From Nocardioides aromaticivorans (GTDB lineage Bacteria; Actinomycetota; Actinomycetes; Propionibacteriales; Nocardioidaceae), in NCBI RefSeq assembly GCF_013408525.1, contig NZ_JACBZM010000001.1, positions 4,030,001 through 4,094,000 of the forward strand: a stretch of DNA of 64,000 bases. Reading direction: 5' to 3'. Positions 9,007-21,532 of the stretch are shown here, piece after piece. The first letter of the stretch is position 1. Every line of letters begins with the position of its first letter. Position numbers and translations under genes: made by a program. A model generated the notes under the pieces. The model searched no databases, was not told where the DNA came from, and worked only from the letters and a program-made list of their open reading frames with translations.

Positions 9007-9222
9007 ATGAAGAAGGACATCCACCCCGACTACGTCGTGACCCAGGTGACCTGCACCTGTGGCGCCTCGTTCACCACGCGCAGCACCGCGACCTCCGGCA
9101 CGATCCACGCCGACGTCTGCTCGCAGTGCCACCCGTTCTACACCGGCAAGCAGAAGATCCTCGACACCGGCGGCCGCGTCGCCCGCTTCGAGGCCCGCTA
9201 CGCCAAGGCTGCCAAGAAGTAG
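9007..9222 (+). CDS. rpmE: 50S ribosomal protein L31, zinc-binding type
   Basis: A 71-residue large-subunit protein. Cysteines at 16, 18, 38 and 41 ('TCTCGASF', '[11 protein letters not shown]') form the zinc ribbon of the C+ form of L31, as opposed to the cysteine-free paralogue made under zinc starvation. Basic C-terminus. ATG 9007 follows GAGAGGACACCC; a longer open frame from 8947 only covers the leader. It sits between rho and prfA as in other actinobacteria and has its own promoter and terminator. Confidence 0.97.
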   Translation: MKKDIHPDYVVTQVTCTCGASFTTRSTATSGTIHADVCSQCHPFYTGKQKILDTGGRVARFEARYAKAAKK

Positions 9223-9230
9223 CTGCCTCC

Positions 9231-9271
9231 GAGCGCCGGTCCGCCCCCACCACGGGGGTGGACCGGCGCTC
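9231..9271 (+). terminator. Strong hairpin terminator after rpmE
   Basis: GAGCGCCGGTCC (9231-9242) pairs with GGACCGGCGCTC (9260-9271). An inner CCCCC/GGGGG pair extends the stem to about 17 bp around a 5-nt loop. 'GTCATTTGT' follows, only a weak T-tract. Confidence 0.8.
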
Positions 9272-9295
9272 GTCATTTGTCCGCGCTTGCTGACC

Positions 9296-9362
9296 ATTCC
9301 CTGCGGTTGTTGACGGTTGCAACCGTCACCAACCGCAGGAATCCCCGGCCAGGCGGGGATTC
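9296..9362 (+). promoter_or_regulatory. Two mutually exclusive hairpins before prfA
   Basis: The left arm at 9296-9319 pairs with 9320-9342 with one bulge and one mismatch and no loop; its centre is the perfect 18-bp palindrome TGACGGTTGCAACCGTCA. A second hairpin, GAATCCCC-8-GGGGATTC (9339-9362), shares GAAT with the first right arm. The pair ends 21 nt before the prfA GTG, so it could control RF1 translation or act as a DNA operator (inference). Confidence 0.6.
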
Positions 9363-9383
9363 CCACCACCCCGAGGAGCCAAG

Positions 9384-10457
9384 GTGTTCGAAGCCGTCGA
9401 GGGCATGCTCGCCGAGCACGCCGAGCTCGAGACGCGGCTCGCGCTGCCCGAGACCCACGCCGACGCCCGGCTGGCGCGCACGCTCAACCGGCGCTACGCG
9501 GAGCTCAACGCGATCATCGCCACCTGGCGCGAGTGGCGACAGGCGGGCGAGGACGCCCAGGCGGCCCGCGAGCTCGCGGCCGACGACCCGACGTTCGCCG
9601 AGGAGGTCGACGACCTGCTGGCGCAGCAGGAGGAGGCGGCCGAGCGGCTGCGCCGGCTGCTCGTCCCACGCGACCCGGCCGACGACAAGGACGCCCTGCT
9701 CGAGGTGAAGTCGGGGGAGGGCGGCGAGGAGAGCGCGCTCTTCGCCGGCGACCTGCTGCGGATGTACAGCCGCTACGCCGAGCGGCGCGGCTGGAAGACC
9801 GAGATCCTCGACGCCACCGAGTCCGACCTCGGCGGCTACAAGTCGGTGACCGTCGCGGTGAAGGCGAGCGGTGCCACCGAGCCCGGCCAGACGCCGTACG
9901 CGCTGTTGAAGTTCGAGGGCGGCGTCCACCGGGTGCAGCGGGTGCCCGTGACCGAGTCGCAGGGCCGGATCCACACGAGTGCCGCCGGCGTGCTGGTCAT
10001 GCCGGAGGCCGAGCAGGTCGACGTCGAGATCAACGACAACGACCTGCGCATCGACGTCTTCCGCTCCTCGGGCCCCGGCGGCCAGAGCGTCAACACGACC
10101 GACTCGGCGGTCCGGATCACCCACGTGCCGACCGGCATCGTGGTGAGCTGCCAGAACGAGAAGTCGCAGCTGCAGAACAAGGAGCAGGCCATGCGCATCC
10201 TGCGCGCCCGGCTGCTCCAGGCCGCGCAGGACGCCGCCGACGCCGAGGCGAGCGATGCACGGCGCAGCCAGGTCCGCACGGTCGACCGCTCGGAGCGGAT
10301 CCGCACCTACAACTTCCCGGAGAACCGGATCTCCGACCACCGCACGGGCTACAAGTCCTACAACCTCGACCAGGTGCTCGACGGCGACCTCCAGCCCGTC
10401 CTCGACTCCTGCGTCGAGGCCGACATGGCCGCCCGGCTCGCGGCGCTCGAGGAATGA
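9384..10457 (+). CDS. prfA: Peptide chain release factor 1
   Basis: Reads UAA and UAG and triggers peptide release. 357 residues. The catalytic GGQ is at residues 232-234 ('[16 protein letters not shown]'), and '[16 protein letters not shown]' contains the PxT-type tripeptide (PVT) that separates RF1 from RF2 (SPF). Helical N-terminus, basic C-terminus. The GTG start at 9384 follows GAGGAGCCAAG. The stop overlaps the prmC ATG by 4 bp, and prmC encodes the methyltransferase for this GGQ glutamine, so the two are coupled. Confidence 0.97.
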   Translation: MFEAVEGMLAEHAELETRLALPETHADARLARTLNRRYAELNAIIATWREWRQAGEDAQAARELAADDPTFAEEVDDLLAQQEEAAERLRRLLVPRDPADDKDALLEVKSGEGGEESALFAGDLLRMYSRYAERRGWKTEILDATESDLGGYKSVTVAVKASGATEPGQTPYALLKFEGGVHRVQRVPVTESQGRIHTSAAGVLVMPEAEQVDVEINDNDLRIDVFRSSGPGGQSVNTTDSAVRITHVPTGIVVSCQNEKSQLQNKEQAMRILRARLLQAAQDAADAEASDARRSQVRTVDRSERIRTYNFPENRISDHRTGYKSYNLDQVLDGDLQPVLDSCVEADMAARLAALEE

Positions 10458-11326
10458 GCACCGAGCCGATGAGCACCACGAGGGAGCTGGTCCGCGCGGC
10501 CGCCGACCGGCTCGCCGCCGCCGGCGTCGCCAGCCCCGAGTACGACGCCGCGGAGCTGCTCGCCCACGTGCTCGGCACCACCCGCGGCCGGCTCCTCCTG
10601 GTCGACGCGGTCGAGGAGCCCCAGCGCCGCCGGTACGACGACCTGGTGGCCCGCCGCGCCGCCCGTGAGCCGCTGCAGCACCTCACCGGCAGCGCCGCCT
10701 TCCGCCACGTCGAGGTCGCCGTCGGGCCGGGCGTCTTCGTTCCCCGCCCGGAGACCGAGCTCCTCGCCGGCTGGGCGATCGACCGGGCCCGCGAGGTCGT
10801 CGCGGCGGGGGAGGTCCCCGTCGTGGTCGACCTGTGCACCGGCTCCGGGGTGATCGCCCGCAGCATCGCCGACGAGGTGCCCGAGGCCCGGGTCCACGCC
10901 GTCGAGCTCGACCCGGGCGCGCATGCCTGGGCCGAGCGCAACCTCGCCGGCACCGGCGTCGACCTGCGCCTGGGCGACCTCGCGACCACGTTCGACGAGC
11001 TCGCCGGGCAGGTCCACGTGCTCGTGAGCAACCCGCCGTACGTACCGCTCGAGGCGTGGGAGTCGGTCGCCGTCGAGGCGCGCGACCACGACCCGCACCT
11101 GGCCCTCTTCTCGGGCGACGACGGGCTCGACGCGATCCGCGTCATCGCCGTCCGCGGCCTGCTCCTGCTGCGCCCCGGCGGCGTCGTCGGCGTCGAGCAC
11201 GCCGACGCCCAGGGCGAGGCCGCCCCGGCCGTCTTCAGTCAGGACGGGCGCTGGGAGGAGGTGCGCGACCACCGCGACCTGGCCGGCCGGCCGCGCTTCC
11301 TCACGGCACGCCGCCCGCAGTCCTAG
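10454..11326 (+). CDS. prmC: Release factor glutamine methyltransferase
   Basis: SAM-dependent N5-methylation of the GGQ glutamine in release factors. 290 residues. Helical N-terminal release-factor-binding domain (about 1-95), then a Rossmann methyltransferase with motif I '[16 protein letters not shown]' (about 123-138) and the diagnostic catalytic 'NPPY' at about 193-196. ATG 10454 overlaps prfA by 4 bp (ATGA); the frame is open further upstream inside prfA but that is antisense-like GC artefact. A second in-frame ATG lies at 10469. Confidence 0.96.
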   Translation: MSTEPMSTTRELVRAAADRLAAAGVASPEYDAAELLAHVLGTTRGRLLLVDAVEEPQRRRYDDLVARRAAREPLQHLTGSAAFRHVEVAVGPGVFVPRPETELLAGWAIDRAREVVAAGEVPVVVDLCTGSGVIARSIADEVPEARVHAVELDPGAHAWAERNLAGTGVDLRLGDLATTFDELAGQVHVLVSNPPYVPLEAWESVAVEARDHDPHLALFSGDDGLDAIRVIAVRGLLLLRPGGVVGVEHADAQGEAAPAVFSQDGRWEEVRDHRDLAGRPRFLTARRPQS

Positions 11327-11343
11327 GAGGCCGTGGTGCGAGG

Positions 11344-12024
11344 ATGGGCGTCGTGAGTGCCGAGCGGTTCCCGACCGAGACCGACGAGCAGCGCGAGGCC
11401 GCGCTCGAAGCCGCAGGACAGGCCGTGCGCCTGGGCCGCCTGGTCGTCCTCCCCACCGACACCGTGTACGGCGTCGGCGCGGACGCCTTCGACCCCTCGG
11501 CCGTGAGCCGGCTGCTCGCCGCCAAGGGCCGCGGCCGCGAGATGCCGCCGCCCGTCCTGGTCGGCACCAAGGGCACCCTGGAGGCGCTGGCCACCCGCGT
11601 GCCGCCGTATGTCGCGCCGCTGGTCGAGCAGTTCTGGCCGGGCGCGCTGACCATCGTGTGCCACCAGCAGCCCTCGCTGCAGTGGGACCTGGGGGAGACC
11701 CGGGGCACGGTCGCGATCCGGATGCCCGACCACGACCTGGCCCGCGCCCTGCTGGACCGGACCGGCCCGCTGGCCGTGAGCTCGGCCAACATCTCCGGCC
11801 AGCCCGCCGCGGTCGACGCCGACGAGGCCACCGAGATGCTGGGAGAGGCGGTCGCGGTCGTCGTCGACGGCGGTGCCGCTCCCGGTGGGGTCGCCTCGAC
11901 CATCATCGACGCCACCGGGCCCCGCCCGCGCCTGCTGCGCGCCGGAGCCATCCCCGTCGAGGAGATCGACGCCGTCCTCGCCGACCTCGAGCTCACCGTG
12001 GAGACCGAGCCGGACGATGCGTGA
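11344..12024 (+). CDS. L-threonylcarbamoyladenylate synthase (Sua5/YciO/YrdC family)
   Basis: Makes threonylcarbamoyl-AMP from threonine, bicarbonate and ATP for tRNA t6A37. 226 residues, a YrdC-domain protein without the C-terminal Sua5 domain. Signatures: '[14 protein letters not shown]' (about 38-51), '[18 protein letters not shown]', 'FWPGALTIV', '[15 protein letters not shown]', '[10 protein letters not shown]'. The start may be ATG 11344 or GTG 11353; GAGG at 11340-11343 suits the GTG better. It overlaps the next gene by 8 bp. Confidence 0.93.
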   Translation: MGVVSAERFPTETDEQREAALEAAGQAVRLGRLVVLPTDTVYGVGADAFDPSAVSRLLAAKGRGREMPPPVLVGTKGTLEALATRVPPYVAPLVEQFWPGALTIVCHQQPSLQWDLGETRGTVAIRMPDHDLARALLDRTGPLAVSSANISGQPAAVDADEATEMLGEAVAVVVDGGAAPGGVASTIIDATGPRPRLLRAGAIPVEEIDAVLADLELTVETEPDDA

Positions 12025-13252
12025 GTACCTCGTCGTCTTCTTGGTCGCGGCCGTCGTCACCTACCTGCTGACGGTCGTCGCCCGGGAGATCGCCGTGCGC
12101 ACGGGCGCGGTGGCGAAGGTGCGCGACCGCGACGTGCACGCCGAGCCGGTGCCCTACCTGGGCGGCCTGGCGATGCTCGGGGGCCTGTGGGCGGCGTACT
12201 TCGTCGCGAAGGGGCTGCCCTTCCTCGGCGACGACCGGCCCTTCGTCTTCGACGACGCGTCCGCGGTGCTGCTGGCCGGCACGCTGGTCTGCGCGGTGGG
12301 CGTCGTCGACGACATCATCGACCTCGACGCGCTCACCAAGTTCGGCGGCCAGGTCCTCGCGGTCGGGGTGCTGGTCTACTCCGGCATCCAGTTCCGCTAC
12401 TTCTACCAGTCGCAGGGCGAGGTCTTCGCCCTCGACCCGGGCCAGGGTGCGCTGCTCACCGCGTTCGCGGTCGTCGCCACCGTCAACGCCGTCAACTTCA
12501 TCGACGGCCTGGACGGGCTCGCGGCCGGCGTGATCGGGATCAGCTCGGCCGCCTTCTTCCTGTTCTGCTACTCGCTGTCGTTCCTCAACGACGTCACCCG
12601 GGCGACCACCGGTGCGCTGCTGTCCGCGGCGCTCGCCGGCGCCTGCGTCGGCTTCCTGGTCCACAACTTCCATCCCGCCCGGCTCTTCATGGGCGACAGC
12701 GGCTCCATGCTGATCGGGCTGGTCCTGTCGGCCACGGCGATCACGATCACCACCCAGTTCGCGCCGGGCGACCTCACCCAGGGCGCCGACGGGACCCGCG
12801 CGAGCCTGCTGCCGGTGCTGCTGCCGGTCCTGCTGCCGATCCTGATCCTGCTGGTGCCGCTCGCGGACCTGGTCCTCGCCGTCGTACGACGAACGCGGGC
12901 CGGGCGCTCGCCGTTCGCCCCCGACAAGCAGCACCTGCACCACCGCCTGCTGGAGATCGGGCACTCCCACCGCCGGGCCGTCATCATCATGTGGCTGTGG
13001 GCGGGCTTGATCGCCTTCAGCGTCGTCGTCGCCAGCCTGTTCACGGGGCCGGCGGTGTGGGGCGCGCTGGGTGCGAGCTTCGTCGTGACCGTCGGCCTCA
13101 CCTTCGCCCTGCCGCTGGTGCACGCGCCCCTGGTCGACCAGGTGCTGGACCAGGCCCTGGAGCCGGCCGAACCACCGCTCCCGGAGGCCGTCCCGGAGCC
13201 TGCCGCAGACCGGGGGACCACCCCCGATGCGGGCTCCTCCGGGACCTTGTGA
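12017..13252 (+). CDS. Polyprenyl-phosphate N-acetylhexosamine-1-phosphate transferase (WecA/Rfe/MraY family)
   Basis: Integral membrane enzyme that moves a sugar-1-phosphate from a UDP-sugar to a polyprenyl phosphate, starting wall-linked glycan such as arabinogalactan or teichoic-type linkage units. 411 residues with about eleven membrane segments. Family motifs: '[17 protein letters not shown]' (Mg-binding DD), '[12 protein letters not shown]', '[19 protein letters not shown]', and the cytoplasmic '[16 protein letters not shown]'. The order sua5-wecA-atp matches mycobacteria, where the orthologue is annotated rfe/wecA. ATG 12017 lies inside the end of the upstream gene. Confidence 0.92.
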   Translation: MREYLVVFLVAAVVTYLLTVVAREIAVRTGAVAKVRDRDVHAEPVPYLGGLAMLGGLWAAYFVAKGLPFLGDDRPFVFDDASAVLLAGTLVCAVGVVDDIIDLDALTKFGGQVLAVGVLVYSGIQFRYFYQSQGEVFALDPGQGALLTAFAVVATVNAVNFIDGLDGLAAGVIGISSAAFFLFCYSLSFLNDVTRATTGALLSAALAGACVGFLVHNFHPARLFMGDSGSMLIGLVLSATAITITTQFAPGDLTQGADGTRASLLPVLLPVLLPILILLVPLADLVLAVVRRTRAGRSPFAPDKQHLHHRLLEIGHSHRRAVIIMWLWAGLIAFSVVVASLFTGPAVWGALGASFVVTVGLTFALPLVHAPLVDQVLDQALEPAEPPLPEAVPEPAADRGTTPDAGSSGTL

Positions 13253-13319
13253 TAACTTTCACGAACTCCCGGAGAGCTCCTTCCGGGCCCGACGACCGCG
13301 ACGAGCAGAACGGCCGCCG

Positions 13320-13766
13320 ATGATGACGACCGACACCCGGACCCACCGCGTGGTGACCCGTGCGGCCGTCGTGGCCGCGGTCGCCGCAGCGGGCCTGGTC
13401 CTGGTCGCCGCCCTCGTCTCCGGCGAGTCCGCCGCCCTCGGTGCCGCGGTCGGGGGAGTGATCGCCGTCGGCGTCTTCGCCTTCGGCTCCTTAGCCGTCG
13501 AGGCGGTCTCGCGCCTGATGCCGGCGGCCTCGCTGCTGTTCGCGATGGTGACCTACACCTTCCAGGTTGCGGTGATGGCGCTGTTGTTCGTCGCCCTCAA
13601 CACCTCCGGCCTGCTCGACGACGAGATCGATAGCACGTGGGTCGGCGTGGCCATCATCCTCGGGGCCTTCGTGTGGATGGCCGTGCAGATCCTGCTGGCC
13701 ACGACGGCGCGCATCCCGGCGTTCGAGACCCCTCCGTCCACCCCGTCCGAGGGCGGTGCGCGATGA
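13320..13766 (+). CDS. AtpI-like membrane protein at the head of the ATP synthase operon
   Basis: A 148-residue protein with four hydrophobic segments (about 14-34, 40-62, 70-95, 112-132) and a short polar tail. Low-complexity helices without catalytic residues. Its place between the WecA-type gene and atpB, its size and four-helix pattern match the uncharacterised membrane protein at this spot in mycobacteria and AtpI (ATP synthase protein I, linked to c-ring assembly or Mg transport). The start is ATG 13320 or the adjacent ATG 13323. AtpI function is inference from position. Confidence 0.75.
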   Translation: MMTTDTRTHRVVTRAAVVAAVAAAGLVLVAALVSGESAALGAAVGGVIAVGVFAFGSLAVEAVSRLMPAASLLFAMVTYTFQVAVMALLFVALNTSGLLDDEIDSTWVGVAIILGAFVWMAVQILLATTARIPAFETPPSTPSEGGAR

Positions 13767-13796
13767 CCGTTCGCGGCTGCTATTGTCCGGGGCGCA

Positions 13797-14042
13797 ATGA
13801 GTCAGCCCGAGGAGAAGCCCAAGGGCGATCCGTGGCATGCGTTCGGCTACATCGTGGCCGGGGTCGCGTTCTACGGCTTCGCGGGGTGGCTCGTGGACCG
13901 ATGGCTGGGCACCACGTTCCTCGTTGCGGTGGGCATCCTCGTGGGTGCCGCGCTGGGGATCTACCAGACAGCCGCACGGTTCCGCGTGGATCCACCAGAC
14001 CAGCCGCACAGCACCCCGCCCGACAGCACCGACGAGCAGTGA
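13797..14042 (+). CDS. AtpZ/AtpI family small membrane protein
   Basis: 81 residues with two membrane helices (about 15-36 and 41-60) separated by 'WLVDRWLGTTFL', then a Pro/Asp-rich tail. The motif 'GWLVDRWLGT...G...GAALGIYQTA' is characteristic of AtpZ-type accessory proteins encoded before atpB. TATTGT lies 10 nt before the ATG, so it may have a near-leaderless promoter of its own. With the preceding gene, this gives two different AtpI-like genes before atpB. Confidence 0.85.
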   Translation: MSQPEEKPKGDPWHAFGYIVAGVAFYGFAGWLVDRWLGTTFLVAVGILVGAALGIYQTAARFRVDPPDQPHSTPPDSTDEQ

Positions 14043-14058
14043 ACGCAGAGGAGACCTG

Positions 14059-15139
<1,081 letters not shown>

Positions 15140-15175
15140 GCCGTACCGGCCTCCTCCTGTCAGTACGAGATCTAG

Positions 15176-15747
<572 letters not shown>

Positions 15748-15748
<1 letters not shown>

Positions 15749-16554
15749 TGGTGTCCTTCCGCGGCGCCTCCGCCGACGCCATGGCCGCCCTCACCGACGT
15801 CGTCGGTGGGGTGGCCGAGGCGTCCGCAGCAACGGTGGCGGGGGACCTGTTCTCCGCGGCCGCTGCCTTCCGGTCCGAGGCGGCGCTGCGCCGCGTCGTC
15901 ACCGACCAGTCGGTCCCGGCCGAGGCCCGCACGGGCCTGGTCGGCGACCTGTTCACGGGCAAGGTCGACGCGGCGACGCTCGGCCTGCTCCGTGACGCGG
16001 CCGGTCGGCGCTGGACGCGCGCCCGCGACCTCGCCGACGCGCTCGAGCAGCTGGGCGTGGTCGCCATCGTGCGGTCCGTCGGGCTGCAGGCCGGCACCCT
16101 GGTCGACGAGCTGTTCGGCGTACGCCAGCTGGTCACCGGCAACAGCGACCTGCGCAACGCGCTGTCCGACCCGGTCCGCTCCGCGGCCGACAAGGGCGGG
16201 CTCGTCGAGTCCCTCCTGTCGGGCAAGGTGCTGCCGGCGACGGTCCAGCTCGTCAAGCAGGCCCTCTCGGGCTCCTACCGCACCGTGGTGGCGGCGCTCG
16301 AGGACTACGAGCGCACCGCTGCCCAGGTGCAGGGCGAGAGCGTGGCCACCGTCCACGCCGCACGGGCCCTGTCCGCGGACGACGAGCAGCGCCTCGCCTC
16401 CGCACTGACGCGGCAGTACGGCCGCCCGGTGCACCTCAACATCGTCATCGACCCGCAGGTCCTCGGCGGCCTGCGTGTGGAGATCGGCGATGACGTCATC
16501 GACGGCACCGTCGTCAGCCGCCTCGATGACGCCCGCCGGAAGATCGCCGGCTGA
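15748..16554 (+). CDS. atpH: ATP synthase F1 subunit delta
   Basis: Connects the peripheral stalk to the alpha3-beta3 crown. 268 residues, long for delta (about 180 in E. coli) but normal for actinobacteria, whose proteins carry an extended N-terminal helical part. The C-terminal signature 'IDPQVLGGLRVEIGDDVIDGTVVSRLDDARRKI' region (about 230-262) is the delta hallmark. The start was set at ATG 15748 sharing one base with the atpF stop; GTG at 15745 and 15751 are alternatives. Confidence 0.95.
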
Positions 16555-16617
16555 CGCCGCGCGGCACCACGCACACCCACGACTTCACAGCTGTAGAGAA
16601 GGAAGAAGGCACCTGAG

Positions 16618-18255
16618 ATGACGGAACTCTCCATCCGTCCGGACGAGATCCGCGACGCCCTCGCCAAGTACGTCGCGGACTTCGAGCCCGCGGCCGCCAG
16701 CAAGGAAGAGGTCGGCACCGTCGCCTCTGCCGCGGACGGCATCGCCCGCGTGGCGGGCCTCCCGTCGGCCATGGCCAACGAGCTGCTCGAGTTCGAGGAC
16801 GGCACGCTCGGCCTCGCGCTGAACCTCGAGGACCGCGAGATCGGTGTCGTCATCCTCGGTGACTTCGACAAGATCGAGGAGGGCCAGACGGTCCGCCGCA
16901 CCGGCGAGATCCTCTCGGTCCCCGTCGGCGAGGGCTACCTCGGCCGCGTGGTCGACCCGCTCGGCAAGCCGATCGACGGCCTCGGCGAGATCGCCACGGA
17001 GGGTCGCCGCGCCCTCGAGCTCCAGGCCCCCGGCGTGATGATGCGCAAGTCGGTCCACGAGCCGCTCGCCACCGGCATCAAGGCCATCGACTCGATGACC
17101 CCGATCGGCCGTGGCCAGCGCCAGCTGATCATCGGTGACCGCGCCACCGGCAAGACCACGGTCGCGATCGACACGATCATCAACCAGAAGCAGAACTGGG
17201 AGTCGGGCGACCCGACCAAGCAGGTCCGCTGCATCTACGTCGCCATCGGCCAGAAGGGCTCGACCATCGCCTCCGTGCGTGGCGCCCTCGAGGAGGCCGG
17301 CGCCCTGGAGTACACCACCATCGTGGCGGCTCCGGCGTCCGACAGCGCGGGCTTCAAGTACCTCGCCCCCTACACCGGCTCGGCCATCGGCCAGCACTGG
17401 ATGTACGACGGCAAGCACGTCCTCATCGTGTTCGACGACCTGACCAAGCAGGCCGAGGCCTACCGCGCCGTGTCGCTGCTGCTGCGTCGCCCGCCGGGCC
17501 GCGAGGCCTACCCGGGTGACGTCTTCTACCTGCACTCCCGCCTGCTGGAGCGCTGCGCGAAGCTGTCCGACGAGCTCGGTGCGGGCTCGATGACCGGTCT
17601 GCCGATCATCGAGACCAAGGCCAACGACGTCTCGGCGTTCATCCCGACCAACGTCATCTCGATCACCGACGGCCAGATCTTCCTGCAGTCGGACCTGTTC
17701 GCGGCCAACCAGCGCCCGGCCATCGACGTCGGCATCTCGGTCTCCCGCGTGGGTGGTGCCGCGATGACGAAGGCGATGAAGGCCGTCACCGGCTCGCTCA
17801 AGGTCGACCTGGCGCAGTACCGCGCCATGGAGGCGTTCGCCATGTTCGCCTCGGACCTCGACGCCGCGTCGAAGCAGCAGCTGGCCCGCGGCCAGCGGCT
17901 GATGGCGCTGCTGAAGCAGCCGGCCTACTCGCCGTACCCGCTGGCGGACATGACCGTCTCCCTGTGGCTCGGCACCTCGGGTCGCCTCGACGTCGTCGAC
18001 ACCGGTGACGTGCTGCGCTTCGAGCGTGAGTTCCTCGACTACCTGCACCGCTCGCACGACGGCATCCTCGCCGCGATCCGCGAGACGCAGAAGTTCGAGG
18101 ACGAGGACGGCCTCGCGGCGGCGTACGACTCCTTCCTGACCCAGTTCGAGACCTCGGACGGTGGCAGCATCAAGGTCGGGCACGAGCCCGAGGCCGAGGC
18201 GCTCGCCGACGACGAGCTCGAGCAGGAGCAGATCGTCAAGCAGAAGCGAGCCTGA
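16618..18255 (+). CDS. atpA: ATP synthase F1 subunit alpha
   Basis: Non-catalytic nucleotide-binding subunit. 545 residues. Walker A '[15 protein letters not shown]' (about 171-185); beta-barrel N-domain (about 25-95); '[10 protein letters not shown]'; the conserved alpha signature '[17 protein letters not shown]' (about 361-377), containing the arginine finger Arg in 'SVSRVG'. Acidic C-terminal extension '[21 protein letters not shown]', as in other actinobacteria. ATG 16618 is preceded by GAAGGAAGAAGG. Confidence 0.98.
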   Translation: MTELSIRPDEIRDALAKYVADFEPAAASKEEVGTVASAADGIARVAGLPSAMANELLEFEDGTLGLALNLEDREIGVVILGDFDKIEEGQTVRRTGEILSVPVGEGYLGRVVDPLGKPIDGLGEIATEGRRALELQAPGVMMRKSVHEPLATGIKAIDSMTPIGRGQRQLIIGDRATGKTTVAIDTIINQKQNWESGDPTKQVRCIYVAIGQKGSTIASVRGALEEAGALEYTTIVAAPASDSAGFKYLAPYTGSAIGQHWMYDGKHVLIVFDDLTKQAEAYRAVSLLLRRPPGREAYPGDVFYLHSRLLERCAKLSDELGAGSMTGLPIIETKANDVSAFIPTNVISITDGQIFLQSDLFAANQRPAIDVGISVSRVGGAAMTKAMKAVTGSLKVDLAQYRAMEAFAMFASDLDAASKQQLARGQRLMALLKQPAYSPYPLADMTVSLWLGTSGRLDVVDTGDVLRFEREFLDYLHRSHDGILAAIRETQKFEDEDGLAAAYDSFLTQFETSDGGSIKVGHEPEAEALADDELEQEQIVKQKRA

Positions 18256-18257
18256 GC

Positions 18258-19172
18258 ATGGCCGTATCGCTGCGTGAGTACCGCGCGCGGATCAAGTCGA
18301 CGGAGTCGATGAAGAAGATCACGCGTGCCATGGAGCTCATCGCTGCGTCCCGGATCATCAAGGCGCAGCAGCGGGCGACGGCGGCAGCGCCGTACGCCCG
18401 GGAGCTGACGCGCGCCGTGTCGGCGGTGGCGACGTTCTCGAACGTCGACCACCCGCTGACGCGGGAGCAGGAGAACCCGAAGCGGGCCGCGGTCCTGGTC
18501 ATCACCAGCGACCGGGGTCTGGCGGGTGCCTACTCCTCGAGCGTCATCAAGGAGACCGAGCGGCTCAGCGAGCGGCTGCGGGCCGAGGGCAAGGAGCTCG
18601 ACTTCTACCTCGCCGGGCGCAAGGCGGAGGCCTACTTCAAGTTCCGCAACCGCCCCTACGTCCAGGCCTGGACCGGGTTCTCCGACCAGCCGACGTACGA
18701 CAAGGCGGCCGAGATCGGCGCCGCCCTGATCGAGGCGTTCCTCAAGGAGCAGGGCGAGGACGGTGACGTGGACGAGGTCCACGTCGTCTACACCCGCTTC
18801 CGCTCGATGCTCACCCAGGAGCCGACCGCGATCCGGCTGCTGCCGCTCGAGGTCGTCGAGGGTGAGGAGGCCCCCGAGGCCGACGAGCTGCTGCCGCTCT
18901 ACGAGTTCGAGCCGTCGGCGTCCGAGGTCCTCGACGGGCTGCTCCCGCAGTACGTCCAGAGTCGGATCTTCTACGCCCTCCTGCAGGCCGCGGCCTCCGA
19001 GCTCGCGGCTCGCCAGAAGGCCATGAAGTCCGCGACGGACAATGCTGAGGAGCTGATCAAGAAGCTCACCCGGATCGCCAACCAGGCGCGCCAGGCGGGC
19101 ATCACCCAGGAGATCAGCGAGATCGTCGGTGGCGTGAACGCCCTCGCCGACGCCCAGGCTGCGAACGACTGA
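18258..19172 (+). CDS. atpG: ATP synthase F1 subunit gamma
   Basis: Central rotor shaft. 304 residues. The N-terminal coiled coil ('[23 protein letters not shown]') and the C-terminal coiled coil ('[21 protein letters not shown]'-type signature, ending '[15 protein letters not shown]') are the diagnostic gamma motifs, with a Rossmann-like middle. An extra acidic loop near '[12 protein letters not shown]' and '[11 protein letters not shown]' is typical of actinobacterial gamma. It follows atpA by 2 nt. Confidence 0.97.
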   Translation: MAVSLREYRARIKSTESMKKITRAMELIAASRIIKAQQRATAAAPYARELTRAVSAVATFSNVDHPLTREQENPKRAAVLVITSDRGLAGAYSSSVIKETERLSERLRAEGKELDFYLAGRKAEAYFKFRNRPYVQAWTGFSDQPTYDKAAEIGAALIEAFLKEQGEDGDVDEVHVVYTRFRSMLTQEPTAIRLLPLEVVEGEEAPEADELLPLYEFEPSASEVLDGLLPQYVQSRIFYALLQAAASELAARQKAMKSATDNAEELIKKLTRIANQARQAGITQEISEIVGGVNALADAQAAND

Positions 19173-19201
19173 CCCACCAGAGAAAACACCAAACGGAGTA
19201 A

Positions 19202-20659
<1,458 letters not shown>

Positions 20660-20661
20660 TC

Positions 20662-21069
20662 ATGGCTGAGACCGCAGTCGAGCACCTGCACGTCGAGCTC
20701 GTCGCTGCCGACCGGACCGTGTGGTCCGGTGAGGCGGCGATGATCATCGCGCGCACGCTCGAGGGTGACATCGGCGTCCTGCGCGGTCACGCGCCGACGC
20801 TGTCGCTGCTGTCGGCCTCGGTGATCGAGATCCAGGTCGCGGGCACCAACCAGCTCGTGGTCGCCGCCGTCGACGGTGGCTTCCTGTCGGTCGCCCACGA
20901 CCGGGTCTCGATCCTCGCCGAGCACGTCGAGAAGGGCGAGGACATCGAGGTGGAGCAGGCGCGGATCGACCTCGAGGAGGCGCGTCGCCTCCTCGACTCG
21001 AGCAACGAGGCGGAGCAGCGCGTGCGGCACGCCGAGGCCCGCATCCGCGCCGCAGAGAAGGTCAGCTAG
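20662..21069 (+). CDS. atpC: ATP synthase F1 subunit epsilon
   Basis: Rotor subunit that can inhibit ATP hydrolysis. 135 residues: N-terminal beta-sandwich (about 1-90; 'VELVAADRTVWSGEA', 'GDIGVLRGHAPTLSLL') and C-terminal helical hairpin with 'ARIDLEEARRLLDSSNEAEQ'. The start was set at ATG 20662, 2 nt after atpD; the upstream open frame is inside atpD. Last subunit gene of the operon; the DUF2550 gene follows. Confidence 0.96.
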   Translation: MAETAVEHLHVELVAADRTVWSGEAAMIIARTLEGDIGVLRGHAPTLSLLSASVIEIQVAGTNQLVVAAVDGGFLSVAHDRVSILAEHVEKGEDIEVEQARIDLEEARRLLDSSNEAEQRVRHAEARIRAAEKVS

Positions 21070-21076
21070 CACGCAG

Positions 21077-21532
21077 ATGGCTTGGTGGGAGTGGCTGCTC
21101 GACATCTGTGGCGCCCTCCTGCTGCTGTGTGTGCTGTACGGCGCCGGACTGATCGTCCGGCGCCGTCTGCTGTCCCGGCACGGTGGCACCTTCGAGCTGA
21201 GCCACCGCTACCGCATGGACCGGCCCGAGCGCGGCTGGGTCCTGGGCCTCGGTCGGTACTCCGACGAGACGCTCGAGTGGTTCCGCGTCTTCTCGCTGTC
21301 GCCACGCCCGAAGCAGACGTGGACCCGCGAGGAGCTCGACTACGACGGTCGGCGCGAGCCGCTGGGTGCCGAGCAGGCCTCGTTGTACCCCGACCACCTG
21401 GTCATCCGGTGCCAGTCGCCGAACGGCCTCGTGGAGCTCGCCATGAGCGTCTCGTCGCTCACGGGCTTCCAGGCGTGGCTGGAGGCCATGCCTCCCGGCA
21501 CCGACTGGAACCGGGTCAAGGGCTCGTCCTAG
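21077..21532 (+). CDS. DUF2550 family protein
   Basis: 151 residues with one N-terminal membrane helix (about 7-27, 'LLDICGALLLLCVLYGAGLIV') and a cytoplasmic domain rich in aromatic and charged residues ('RGWVLGLGRYSDETLEWFRVFSLSPRP'). Members of this uncharacterised actinobacterial family sit directly after atpC in mycobacteria too, so a link to ATP synthase or the membrane is possible but unproven. ATG 21077 lies 7 nt after atpC. Confidence 0.9.
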   Translation: MAWWEWLLDICGALLLLCVLYGAGLIVRRRLLSRHGGTFELSHRYRMDRPERGWVLGLGRYSDETLEWFRVFSLSPRPKQTWTREELDYDGRREPLGAEQASLYPDHLVIRCQSPNGLVELAMSVSSLTGFQAWLEAMPPGTDWNRVKGSS

